NCBI GenBank assembly: GCA_021779195.1
Contig: JAJYBB010000017.1
Span: 1 to 62,208 of the forward strand
DNA: 62,208 nucleotides
From: Bacteroidota bacterium
Lineage (GTDB): Bacteria; Bacteroidota; Bacteroidia; Bacteroidales; Paludibacteraceae
Reading direction: 5' to 3'
The notes under the pieces were generated by a model. That model saw nothing but the letters and a program-made list of their open reading frames with translations, did not search any database and was not told the origin of the DNA. Each line of letters opens with the position of its first letter. Position 1 is the stretch's first letter. The position numbers and the translations under genes were made by a program. Below, one piece after another: positions 49,001-56,720 of this stretch.

Positions 49001-49514
49001 AAAAGACTCTGCCATAAAATATGTTAACATAATTTATCTCATGGCGAATGGCAGCAATATAAATGGCTATAGTAAAGATATTTACGATTGGAATGAGAAG
49101 CGCAAGATTCCTGCAATGAAAATATATTTTGATCATATGGATGCATATCATATTAGTTTCGCTGCTTTTGATAATGATAACGTAAACCCATTAGCCGATT
49201 ATGTTAAAGCCCGACGCTATTTGCCAGAACGTGCCAGCGGATTAGAAGGTACAAGTTTGAAACCCGACTATTACCATACAGGTCTGTTCATACCGAATGA
49301 AAAATATCATTTTACCATTATTAAAGCAGGTAATCAATTGTTTATGCAAGTGAAAAATAAGAACAAGAAGCAACTATTTCATTGGGATACTTCCAATTTC
49401 CCAACCTTAGATGCTGGTAGAATAGGTTTACGATTAATGGGATCAAGAGCATCCGAATTTGAAAATTTTAAGGTTTACACATTAAATCAACCCATTCAAA
49501 ATCAATTAAAATAA
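46071..49514 (+). CDS. PL26-like exo-rhamnogalacturonan lyase (PcRGLX/YetA-like) fused to a YesU-like domain
   Basis: This is a 1147-residue exported protein. After the signal peptide (ending LNA) the N-terminal beta-domains begin VTLKWNGKLPELPAGISWGVPF and HWNLAYWPDGSLKWVGFA, the hallmark of the PcRGLX/YetA family whose characterised member is an exo-acting rhamnogalacturonan lyase (PL26). An alpha/alpha-toroid follows, to about residue 900 (RYWYGFWNFGDIMHTYD, GGFAWDNTELAPNDWLWYSFLRTG, GSRHNVSHWGCGSKEAR). The last 230 residues (from about 913) match the DUF1961/YesU pattern: NIIYLMA, KIYFDHMDAYHISFAAF, KARRYLPER, PDYYHTGLF and GRIGLRLMGSR. In B. subtilis YesU and YetA are separate products of the rhamnogalacturonan gene cluster; here they are one chain. 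It heads a tight operon with the esterase and PL4 genes. Confidence 0.85.
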   Translation: MKTNHKFHFLPFKIAIFGIFFLSTTHLNAENKSVTLKWNGKLPELPAGISWGVPFEEGIIKRTQQFVLYADDKIIPLQHWNLAYWPDGSLKWVGFATVTNHETHFRLEPISNSTSTKGITVQNNPTSILVDNGALQCIFNKKGNHFIKSITSNNKLIAINGMLVCSLEDKSEINQNILKFNDFESNIDSVLIEQQGSVRVVIKINGQFKSLNSDRKVFPFIVRLYFYNKLKTIKMVHTFIYNGDQNRDFIKGLGIRFEVPFREKIQNRQVKFSGENDGIWSEPIKPLIGRSPFNYRGNFSIPKNQIEGQRIPDILPDDSVAFNYFNHFAAWNDFKLLQLNPDGFTIQKRTNSESSWLFSNAGKRASGFVMVGDVSGGLGVSLHDFWQSYPTALEVNNARSNTAKLTVWLWPKEAEAMDLRHYDTIAHNLDATYEDVQPGLSTPYGVARTHELSLFILDSLPSNQQAAQMANFGTDNHLLTCTPEYFHQVKAFGIWSLPNISTPTRQWIENQLDSSIVYYQQAINERYWYGFWNFGDIMHTYDPVRHVWRYDIGGFAWDNTELAPNDWLWYSFLRTGRFDIFKMAEAMTRHTGEVDAYHLGDLKGLGSRHNVSHWGCGSKEARIGQAAWKRFYYYLTTDERCGDLMHESLDAEKAIVKFDPLRIAQPRSKFPFDAPARLRWGPDWLALAGNWMTEWERTGNTVYRDKILSGLKSLSKLPDNLFTGPNGLCYDPASGKIWYNGKSNIVNKNHLATIMGGYEILSELFNLIDYKPFIKTYTEYCRFYSMPANDPHRNDKTRNWGDINFLNPRLTAFAAHELNDTALARRAWNEFFVPHRQFNSSIGFKNIFGSKQIKTPEVLNPVHENPLISTNSTAQWGLNAIILPELIGNLIDELHPTNDAFLFQSIENQHWKILMQDSFENLNKYWFLDGKKSSLSTTNDKLFFKAGPTPASDADHSVLWTKSIFKGNLKIEFDFTRKDSAIKYVNIIYLMANGSNINGYSKDIYDWNEKRKIPAMKIYFDHMDAYHISFAAFDNDNVNPLADYVKARRYLPERASGLEGTSLKPDYYHTGLFIPNEKYHFTIIKAGNQLFMQVKNKNKKQLFHWDTSNFPTLDAGRIGLRLMGSRASEFENFKVYTLNQPIQNQLK

Positions 49515-49572
49515 AATTATTCTTTTGATAAAGTTTTGTAATCCAAAATTTTGTATTTAATTTTTTATATTT

Positions 49573-51006
49573 ATGAAAATAATGTTCGCCTTCATTCTTT
49601 TAGTCTTTATTTTTTTACCGCTAAATGCCGAAATCGTTTTACCTAAAATACTTACTGATAACATGGTTCTTCAGCGAGAAAAACAGGTTGCTATCTGGGG
49701 GACGGCTTCAGTAGGAGAAAAAATTACAGTCAAATTTGCTGGACAAATTAAATCTACAAAAACTGACAAAACCGGAAATTGGCGCATTAAACTAGATGCC
49801 ATGAAGGCAACAATTCAGCCTCAAAATATGACAATTCTAGGATCTAACACGTTGATTATAAAAAATATAGTTGTAGGAGATGTGTGGTTATGTTCAGGTC
49901 AATCAAATATGGAATATCCACTCGACCGCATGCTTCATCATTATATTGCTCCTGCAAAATGTTCCGATTCAGCTGCCATTGTGCTGCGTTCAAAGCGAAA
50001 TCCCCTTGTTCGATTTCTATATGTTGAACACAAATTGGCACCCATTTTACCTACACTTGGCTGGAAAGAAAGTAGCGACAGCACATTGAAATTTGTATCA
50101 GCAGTAGGATATTTTTTTGCCGACAATTTAGCTAAACAGTTAAATATTCCGATTGGGATTATATCAAGTTCATGGGGGGGCACGCGTGTTGAGCAATGGA
50201 CTCCATTTTCAGCATATCAAACTTCGCCAATATTTAAAGACAGTACTGCAGGAAAATCAAATTTCAAAATAGATGGTCTGATTCCAGGTAAAATGTTTGA
50301 AGGAATGATTCATCCCTTGATTCCTTACACATTGAAGGGAATAATATGGTATCAGGGAGAGTCAAATGTGATGATTCACGATACTGCTACCTTTGTGGCC
50401 AAAACTAAGCTAATGCTTGATACCTGGAAAAGTTTGTGGAATGATCCGACATTATTTTTTAATTTTGTTCAAATAGCCCCATATCATTACAGTAAACGAA
50501 AAGATAAATTAAAACATGGGACTGACCTTTTGCCCTATTATTGGGAAAATCAGGCTAAATGCCTAGCTTTTCCACGAGCAGGTATGACTGTAACAACCGA
50601 TTTGGTCGATAATTTAAATAATATTCATCCAAGTTACAAATGGGAAGTAGGTCGTAGGTTGGCACGTTGCGCATTAGCAAAAAGTTACGGTCAAAAAATT
50701 GTTTATTCCGGCCCAATTTATCAAAATATGAAAATATTAAACCATGCCATCGAATTAAACTTTAAATTTACCGGGAGTGGTTTGAAAAGTAGCGACCATA
50801 AACCGCTCACATGGTTTAGTATTGCGGGGAAAGACCGAAAATTTTTTCCTGCTCATGCCGAAATTAGAGGGAATAAAGTCATTGTCAATTCAAAAAATGT
50901 ACCATTCCCCGTAGCGGTTCGTTTTGGTTGGGACGAATCGGCCATGCCTAATTTTTGTAACAATGAAAAATTACCTGCATCTCCTTTTCGTACGGATCAT
51001 TGGTAA
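49573..51006 (+). CDS. Sialate-O-acetylesterase-type SGNH esterase, probably pectin acetylesterase
   Basis: This is a 477-residue exported esterase. A signal peptide (to about residue 19) leads to the N-terminal beta-domain (ILTDNMVLQREKQVAIWGTA). The SGNH core contains the nucleophile Ser111 in CSGQSNME, the GISSSWGGTRVEQWTP-like block, IWYQGESN and the Asp/His region NIHPSYKWEVGRRLA. Family members remove O-acetyl groups from sugars. Lying 58 bases after the PL26 gene and 28 bases before the PL4 gene, it most likely deacetylates rhamnogalacturonan-I so that the lyases can act. The exact acetyl position and substrate are inferred from context, and no sialic acid genes are nearby. Confidence 0.88.
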   Translation: MKIMFAFILLVFIFLPLNAEIVLPKILTDNMVLQREKQVAIWGTASVGEKITVKFAGQIKSTKTDKTGNWRIKLDAMKATIQPQNMTILGSNTLIIKNIVVGDVWLCSGQSNMEYPLDRMLHHYIAPAKCSDSAAIVLRSKRNPLVRFLYVEHKLAPILPTLGWKESSDSTLKFVSAVGYFFADNLAKQLNIPIGIISSSWGGTRVEQWTPFSAYQTSPIFKDSTAGKSNFKIDGLIPGKMFEGMIHPLIPYTLKGIIWYQGESNVMIHDTATFVAKTKLMLDTWKSLWNDPTLFFNFVQIAPYHYSKRKDKLKHGTDLLPYYWENQAKCLAFPRAGMTVTTDLVDNLNNIHPSYKWEVGRRLARCALAKSYGQKIVYSGPIYQNMKILNHAIELNFKFTGSGLKSSDHKPLTWFSIAGKDRKFFPAHAEIRGNKVIVNSKNVPFPVAVRFGWDESAMPNFCNNEKLPASPFRTDHW

Positions 51007-51034
51007 ATAACGAGCGAAATTAATATTTATCGAC

Positions 51035-52783
51035 ATGAATAAAATTGCAACGCTGATTCTAATATTTTGGACTATTTTCTCAAACGCTACTCTTGTTGCA
51101 TCTAATTTATTGAATATTAAAGATGATAATTCAATTATTACCTTGTCAAATCAATTTCTTTCATTTTCATTCAATAAAAAATCAGCCATTTTAACTGCCA
51201 TCATCCAAAATGGAGTTAACTTGCTTGGAAATGGATATGGAAGCGGATATTTAATGGGACCAGGGTTTTCAATGCGGTCATCAACCTTTCAATTAGTTCG
51301 GAAAACCAATGAGTTGATTGAAATTTCCTTCACACACGAAGCGGCAAATGGATATTATTTCGAACTACATTATGTATTACCAGTCCATAAAAGTGGCATT
51401 TACTGTTTCCTCGAACAATATCATCATGATGGTTCACCCCAAGCCGGTTTTGCCCAGATTCGCTGGGGATTACGGGCAGATTCAACATTATTCGACTATC
51501 ATCTTGTACGGGATAATATGCAGGGTCGAATGCCGCAATTTTCAGAATTCAAAAAGAAAATACAAGATTGGACATATCAATTGGCAGATAGTTCATATTA
51601 CACAAAATATGATTATTCCGACTACATTGAAGGACGGCATGTTCATGGATTTGCAGGTACAAAATCAGGAAAAGGCATTTTTGTCATTCAAGCGAGCCAC
51701 GAATATCTGAACGGAGGACCCACCAAGCAGTACAACACCGTGCACACTTCGCCCTTTTTGATAATGATGTTTCAATGTAACCATTTTTTGCTCGATACAA
51801 GAATATCAGATGGAAAAGTGAACGGAGAATGGCGTAAATTAGGTGGACCATTTTTTCTTTATATTAATTCAGGTAAAAATATTAACGAAATTTGGGCTGA
51901 TGCTAATAGACAGGCAAAGATGGAACTATTACAATGGCCCTATAAATGGATGAAACATCCTGATTATCCGCTAAAAAGAGGTGTCGTTACAGGACAATTA
52001 TTCGTTGATGGGAAACCTGCTGCTAATGCGCATATTATTTTGGCTGCACACGGTTTCGACTGGCAGGCTCAAACGCTTGGATATATATTCGCAAAAAGAG
52101 CCGATGCTTCGGGTAACTTTTTAATTCCAAATGTTCGTGCCGGAAAGTATACATTATATGCTTATACTGATGATGTTACGGAAGAATTTTTAAAAAACAA
52201 CATTCAAGTATCAAAAAATAACATTACTCAGTTGAATCAATTAAAATGGATTCCTCGAAGATACGGCGATCTTCTTTGGCAAATTGGCAAAGCTGACCGT
52301 ACTACAAAAGGTTTTAAACTTAGTGATCACAATCGATATTATGGTGTTTTTAATGATGTCCCTGCAAATTTAACGTATATAATCGGTCAGAGTATTCCAT
52401 CTCAAGATTGGTATTATGCTCAAACAAAATCGGGGGAATGGGATATAAAATTCGCGGTCCATCATCCTTCAAACGACACTTGTACGCTCACACTGGGTAT
52501 TGCCGGCTCTGCCAAAAATCCACGGTTGGAAATAAAAATTAATAATTTTGAAATCGGTAATTTCTATTTTGGAAATGATCATTCGATTTACCGTTCGGCA
52601 ATACTTAGCGGTTATTATCAACAAAAAATTATTCGATTTCCTGCTTCCTTGCTTCGAAAAGGAGAGAATATTCTTTCGCTTGTCTTACCTTCAGTTAAAT
52701 ATGGTGGCGGAATAATGTATGATGTTCTGAAATTAGAAATGAAGAACCAAAAGTATGATTCCATTCAGAAAAATCAGTTTTAA
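51035..52783 (+). CDS. PL4 rhamnogalacturonan lyase
   Basis: This is a 582-residue exported lyase expected to cleave the rhamnose-galacturonate bond of rhamnogalacturonan-I. A signal peptide (ending VAS) is followed by three regions in the PL4 order. The catalytic super-beta-sandwich spans about 25-305 (HGFAGTKSGKGIFVIQASHEYLNGGPTKQ split across the substrate face, and DTRISDGKVNGEWRKLGGPFFLY). A small fibronectin-like domain follows at about 315-395 (RGVVTGQLFVDGKPAANAHI, FLIPNVRAGKYTLYAY). The C-terminal carbohydrate-binding-like jelly roll begins LLWQIGKADRTTKGFKL and ends with YGGGIMYDVLKLEM. It is the third gene of the PL26-esterase-PL4 operon. Confidence 0.9.
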   Translation: MNKIATLILIFWTIFSNATLVASNLLNIKDDNSIITLSNQFLSFSFNKKSAILTAIIQNGVNLLGNGYGSGYLMGPGFSMRSSTFQLVRKTNELIEISFTHEAANGYYFELHYVLPVHKSGIYCFLEQYHHDGSPQAGFAQIRWGLRADSTLFDYHLVRDNMQGRMPQFSEFKKKIQDWTYQLADSSYYTKYDYSDYIEGRHVHGFAGTKSGKGIFVIQASHEYLNGGPTKQYNTVHTSPFLIMMFQCNHFLLDTRISDGKVNGEWRKLGGPFFLYINSGKNINEIWADANRQAKMELLQWPYKWMKHPDYPLKRGVVTGQLFVDGKPAANAHIILAAHGFDWQAQTLGYIFAKRADASGNFLIPNVRAGKYTLYAYTDDVTEEFLKNNIQVSKNNITQLNQLKWIPRRYGDLLWQIGKADRTTKGFKLSDHNRYYGVFNDVPANLTYIIGQSIPSQDWYYAQTKSGEWDIKFAVHHPSNDTCTLTLGIAGSAKNPRLEIKINNFEIGNFYFGNDHSIYRSAILSGYYQQKIIRFPASLLRKGENILSLVLPSVKYGGGIMYDVLKLEMKNQKYDSIQKNQF

Positions 52784-52953
52784 TAGAAAATTCTTGAGTC
52801 TTTATTTGATTCAAAAAGATAAAACCATTAAAATAAATAAAATAGAGTAATAGAGCTTTGTTTGTGTTGAATAAATTTCTTTTTCAGACTACACACAAAG
52901 GATATATTTTCAACATTTCGAGCGATAATTTTTATTGGTTTGTGAATTTAGAT

Positions 52954-52961
52954 TACCTTTG
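52954..52961 (+). promoter_or_regulatory. -7 element upstream of the transaldolase gene
   Basis: TACCTTTG matches TAnnTTTG exactly and lies 28 bases before the start codon. A TTG at 52935-52937 is 16 bases upstream, shorter than the usual spacing. Confidence 0.45.
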
Positions 52962-52988
52962 TAATTCATTTCAATAAACATCAAAATT

Positions 52989-53663
52989 ATGATTTATTTA
53001 GCTGATACAGCCAATATTGAAGAGCTCAAGGATCTTTTCTATTATTTTCCGATTGCCGGAGTAACCACAAACCCTACCATTATCGGAGCTGAGAAAAAAC
53101 CGCTTTCGTTGATTTTGCCTCAGATAATCGATATCGTAGGAGATAAAAGAATGCTCCACGTTCAAATGATAAGCAACATCGCCGAGGATATGGTGCGCGA
53201 AGCCAAAACTTACAAAGCAAGATTTGGTTTAGGTGATAATTTTTTTGCTAAAATTCCTGTTTCGAAAGAAGGCTACCGTGCCATGCCAATGCTCAAAGAT
53301 GCCGGTATAAACGTTACTGCAACAGCGATTTTTACTCAACAACAAGCCCTTTTAGCTGCCCGTGCCGGTGCTGATTGGGTGGCTCCGTACGTCAATCGGT
53401 TAGACAATATTTCATCACACGGAATTGAAGTAGTGAAACATATTGTAGATAATATCCGTGAGTTTAAATTACACACCAAAGTACTGGCAGCCAGTTTTAA
53501 AACCGTCGATCAGGTTCATCGGGTAAGTATGGTTGGAAGTCACGCTGCCACCATTGGTCACGAAATTATTGAGCGACTTAGCAGTCATCCCATGACGGAT
53601 ATGAGCCTTGAATGGTTCGAGAGAGACGGCAAAGATTTGTATGACATTGAGATAAACGATTAA
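52989..53663 (+). CDS. Fructose-6-phosphate aldolase / small transaldolase (TalC/FSA type)
   Basis: This is a 224-residue cytoplasmic class I aldolase-fold enzyme. It has the short single-domain form of the FSA/TalC subgroup, starting MIYLADTANIEELKDL with Asp6. The Schiff-base Lys88 lies in FAKIPVSKEGYRA, matching Lys85 of E. coli FSA. VTTNPTII and VAPYVNRLDN are also present; the latter carries the Tyr typical of the fructose-6-phosphate aldolase subgroup rather than the Phe of true transaldolases. It handles sugar phosphates in the non-oxidative pentose phosphate pathway or cleaves fructose 6-phosphate. Many genes of this type are annotated as transaldolase, so the physiological activity is open. 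A polysaccharide deacetylase gene follows after 14 bases. Confidence 0.92.
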   Translation: MIYLADTANIEELKDLFYYFPIAGVTTNPTIIGAEKKPLSLILPQIIDIVGDKRMLHVQMISNIAEDMVREAKTYKARFGLGDNFFAKIPVSKEGYRAMPMLKDAGINVTATAIFTQQQALLAARAGADWVAPYVNRLDNISSHGIEVVKHIVDNIREFKLHTKVLAASFKTVDQVHRVSMVGSHAATIGHEIIERLSSHPMTDMSLEWFERDGKDLYDIEIND

Positions 53664-53677
53664 AATTTTTTTAAAGC

Positions 53678-54553
53678 ATGAAAACAAGATATTTATTCCA
53701 ATTTTCAATTTGTTTTGTTGGTTTATTCTTGACGACTTGTTTTGTTAATGCTCAAGATGCTGCTTATTATCGCAATCCTAATTTTCTGAAAGTTTTGAAT
53801 CGCGATACTTCGTATACTAATCTGAAAAAGAAGGTAGTAAACGAGTTTTTGCATGCAAGTCCCGGTGCATGGGGCGAATTTATCAAAGGAGTCGATGAAG
53901 ATTTCTACACAAAACACAAATACATTGCTTTCACTTTCGATGCTTGTGGCGGTCCGCATCGAAACGGTTACAATGCCAAACTCATTGATTATTTAAGAAA
54001 AGAACGGATTCCAGCCACTTTTTTTATTACCGGTTTGTGGATTGATGCCAATTTCAAAACGTTCATGGAATTAAGTAGAGATACGTTGTTCGAAATTGAA
54101 AATCATGGGTTTAACCATCGACCTTGTTCTATCGATGGCGAAAGCAAATATGGCGTTCAAGGCACCAAAGATGCTTCACAGGCTTTTGACGAATTAGAGG
54201 CAAATGAAATAAAAATTGAAGCTTTGACGCATCGCCGACCGATCTTTTATCGCTCCGCAACTGCTTTTATGGATGAATCGGGTGTAAGAATGGCGCATCA
54301 ACTCGGAATACAACCAATTAGTTTCCAGGTGCTTTCTGGCGATGCTGTTCCTTTTACGGCACCTTCGGTCATCGAAGATTGTGTTTTGAAGAATGTGAAA
54401 CCTGGTGTCATTGTTATCATGCATATCAATCATCCCGAGTGGTATACCTACGAAGCAATGGAAAAAATCGTACCCAAACTTCGGAAAGAAGGATATGAAT
54501 TTGTACATTTAAAAAATCTACACTTGTACAATGGAATTTTAAATAAAAAATAG
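53678..54553 (+). CDS. Polysaccharide deacetylase (NodB/CE4-like) with altered first motif
   Basis: This is a 291-residue exported protein (signal peptide ending VNA) with a NodB-type fold. The catalytic-base position is Asp88 in AFTFDACGGPHRNGYN, and the zinc-binding pair is His143 and His147 in ENHGFNHRPC. Further NodB blocks are RKERIPATFFITGLWID, FYRSATAFMDESGVRMA and the late GVIVIMHINHPEW. In most CE4 enzymes the first motif is TFDDG, with the second Asp binding the metal; here it is Ala. Such TFDACGG variants may use a different metal site or substrate. It lies between the transaldolase and AlaX-like genes in a tight operon. The substrate (peptidoglycan, other glycan or N-acyl compound) is unknown. 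Confidence 0.85.
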   Translation: MKTRYLFQFSICFVGLFLTTCFVNAQDAAYYRNPNFLKVLNRDTSYTNLKKKVVNEFLHASPGAWGEFIKGVDEDFYTKHKYIAFTFDACGGPHRNGYNAKLIDYLRKERIPATFFITGLWIDANFKTFMELSRDTLFEIENHGFNHRPCSIDGESKYGVQGTKDASQAFDELEANEIKIEALTHRRPIFYRSATAFMDESGVRMAHQLGIQPISFQVLSGDAVPFTAPSVIEDCVLKNVKPGVIVIMHINHPEWYTYEAMEKIVPKLRKEGYEFVHLKNLHLYNGILNKK

Positions 54554-54575
54554 CTATTTTTTTATAATAATCCAA

Positions 54576-55034
54576 ATGGAAATGCCTATCCTTAACGAGC
54601 CAAAAAAATGTTACAATGAACCGATGCATACTTGCGAGCATATTTTGAACCAGACCATGGTACGTATGTTTGGATGTGGGCGGTCGATAAATGCACATAT
54701 TGAGCGACGGAAAAGCAAATGTGATTACCTATTGGCACAACCCCCAACTGAAGGGCAATTAACTGAAATTGCAAGAAAAGTGAATGAAATTATAGACAGT
54801 CATCTGCCTGTTTATGAACAATTGATCAGTAAAGAAAAGGCTGCAAAAATCGTCGATTTGTCAAAATTACCTGCCGATGCTTCTGACACTTTACGTCTTA
54901 TCCATGTTGGCGATTATGATGCCTGTGCCTGCATCGGACAGCATGTTGAAAATACGGCAGAACTTGGACATTTTGAAATTATCAGTCATGATTATGAAAA
55001 TGGTCGTTGGCGGGTTCGCTTCCGGTTAGTGTAA
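54576..55034 (+). CDS. AlaX-like alanyl/threonyl-tRNA editing domain protein
   Basis: This is a 152-residue cytoplasmic protein containing only the second, metal-binding part of the alanyl-tRNA synthetase editing domain. Zinc ligands are visible as His18 and His22 in MHTCEHILNQTM and Cys119 and His123 in CIGQHVENT. Both the HxxxH and CxxxH motifs needed for trans-editing of mischarged tRNA are intact. The N-terminal glycine-rich barrel found in full AlaX proteins is absent, and the protein starts only 17 residues before the first motif, so it is a minimal form. It is 22 bases after the deacetylase gene and 25 bases before mtgA. Activity on tRNA-Ala or tRNA-Thr is inferred. Confidence 0.75.
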   Translation: MEMPILNEPKKCYNEPMHTCEHILNQTMVRMFGCGRSINAHIERRKSKCDYLLAQPPTEGQLTEIARKVNEIIDSHLPVYEQLISKEKAAKIVDLSKLPADASDTLRLIHVGDYDACACIGQHVENTAELGHFEIISHDYENGRWRVRFRLV

Positions 55035-55059
55035 TCAATTGTAAACTAAAATATTATTT

Positions 55060-55812
55060 ATGCAATCAATGGAGATTCAACAAACATCTACTCCTGAACT
55101 CGCGCCAAAAAAAAATCCGAGAAAATTCTGGGTTCGTATAAAAAATATTATTCGTAAATTAATTGTACTTTTTCTGATCATTAGTGTGAGTTGGGTAGTT
55201 ATCGACCGATTTACACCGGTGTGGATCACTCCCCTTATGCTGATTCGGTCTGTGCAATCTCTGACGAATGGTGAGATGCCTAATAACAGTAAAAGATGGG
55301 TACCGATAAAGCAAATTTCGCCCAACATGGTTCAAGCCGTTATCGCTTCGGAAGATAATCTTTTCATGACTCATCACGGTTTCTCTTTTGAAGATATGTG
55401 GAAAGCATTTCGGCATAACCAAAAAGGAAAAAGAATCCATGGCGGAAGCACCATTTCACAGCAAACTGCTAAAAATGTTTTTCTTTTTCCTGCACGATCG
55501 TACATTCGAAAAGCTGTTGAAGCATATTTCACGGTATTAATTGAACTGATCTGGGGGAAAAAACGTATCATGGAAGTTTATCTGAATACCATCGAAATGG
55601 GCAAAGGTATTTATGGCGTCGAAGCAGCATCGCTCGAATTTTATGGTATTCATGCTTCGGCACTTTCAGCTTCGCAGGCGGCAGGCATAGCAGCGTGTTT
55701 ACCTAATCCGCGCCGATACAAGCCGAATGGCTCATCATCTTATATCCGGAATCGAAAAGCTCATATTATCAATCTCATGTATAAAATTCAACAGGTAGAT
55801 TTTCAAAAATAA
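55060..55812 (+). CDS. mtgA: Monofunctional biosynthetic peptidoglycan transglycosylase
   Basis: This is a 250-residue GT51 enzyme that polymerises lipid II into glycan strands at the inner membrane. A positively charged cytoplasmic tail is followed by one transmembrane helix (about 32-50). The GT51 domain shows all the main motifs: Glu98 in ASEDNLFMTHHGF (catalytic), GGSTISQQTAKN, KKRIMEVYLNTIEMG and AAGIAACLPNPRRY. There is no transpeptidase domain, so it is the monofunctional type. It is the fourth gene of the transaldolase-deacetylase-AlaX-MtgA run. Confidence 0.95.
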   Translation: MQSMEIQQTSTPELAPKKNPRKFWVRIKNIIRKLIVLFLIISVSWVVIDRFTPVWITPLMLIRSVQSLTNGEMPNNSKRWVPIKQISPNMVQAVIASEDNLFMTHHGFSFEDMWKAFRHNQKGKRIHGGSTISQQTAKNVFLFPARSYIRKAVEAYFTVLIELIWGKKRIMEVYLNTIEMGKGIYGVEAASLEFYGIHASALSASQAAGIAACLPNPRRYKPNGSSSYIRNRKAHIINLMYKIQQVDFQK

Positions 55813-55974
55813 GTCCGTTACGAAAAATCGATTTCAATAGAAAATTATTCATTTTTAAAGATAGAACATAAAAATGAACCTATTGTAGAAGTGATTCGTT
55901 GTCTTTGTGTTGACAAAATCTCTTTTTCAGCAAACACTCAAAAAAAATATTTTTTCAAAAAGAATATAGCGATT

Positions 55975-56646
55975 ATGATACAATTTTCAGATTGGGGCTT
56001 AGTGGAATATAAAGCAGGATGGGACAAGCAAGAAGCCTTGTTTTCATCGGTTATCGACCGGAAGTTGAAGTCGCTATCAACGACTAATTATCTAATTTTG
56101 TGTGAGCATCCACATGTTTACACGCTGGGTAAAAGTGGGGATGAACAAAACTTGTTGATCAACTATATTCAACTTCAGGCAAAAAATGCGCAATTTGTGA
56201 AAACAAACCGTGGTGGCGACATTACTTATCATGGTCCGGGTCAGGTAGTAGGTTATCCTATTTTCGACCTCGCAAATTTCGGTATGGGGCTGAAACAATA
56301 TATTTTTTACATTGAAGAAGCTATTATCAATACATTAAACCTTTATGGCATTGCGGGAGAACGGTTGGATGGTGCAACAGGTGTATGGCTTGATACAGAG
56401 AAACCCACCTGCCGAAAAATCTGCGCCATCGGTGTTCGAAGTTCTCATTTTGTTACCATGCATGGCTTTGCCCTGAATGTCAACACACAGTTGGAATATT
56501 TCAATTTTATTAATCCCTGTGGATTTGTTGATAAAGGAGTAACTTCAATGGAAAAAGAATTAAATGCTCCGATAAATATTGATGAACTGAAAGCAATCCT
56601 CAAAGATGAAATTATGAAGCTCTTTATGGAGCATCAATCTCATTAA
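55975..56646 (+). CDS. lipB: Octanoyl-[acyl carrier protein]:protein N-octanoyltransferase LipB
   Basis: This protein transfers octanoate from acyl carrier protein to lipoyl domains, the first step of lipoate synthesis, in the cytoplasm. From the ATG at 55975 it has 223 residues. The RGGDITYHGPGQVVGYPIFDL block is the LipB signature. The catalytic pair is Cys182 in NPCGFVDKGVTSM and Lys148 in CRKICAIGV, spaced 34 residues as in E. coli LipB (Cys169, Lys135). The frame is open upstream to a GTG at 55891, but the extra 28 residues (KKYFFKKN and so on) are not part of the family, so the ATG is chosen. It is 162 bases after mtgA and convergent with murA. Confidence 0.95.
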   Translation: MIQFSDWGLVEYKAGWDKQEALFSSVIDRKLKSLSTTNYLILCEHPHVYTLGKSGDEQNLLINYIQLQAKNAQFVKTNRGGDITYHGPGQVVGYPIFDLANFGMGLKQYIFYIEEAIINTLNLYGIAGERLDGATGVWLDTEKPTCRKICAIGVRSSHFVTMHGFALNVNTQLEYFNFINPCGFVDKGVTSMEKELNAPINIDELKAILKDEIMKLFMEHQSH

Positions 56647-56720
56647 GGAATGAGAACGATACACAAATGTTGCATATTTTGAATTGCTATCTCATTTGAA
56701 TTGTTCAATTTTGAAATTTG

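Noticed and set aside
55891-55974. Upstream GTG start for LipB
   Set aside because: The extension is not conserved in LipB proteins, and the ATG at 55975 yields the canonical N-terminus.
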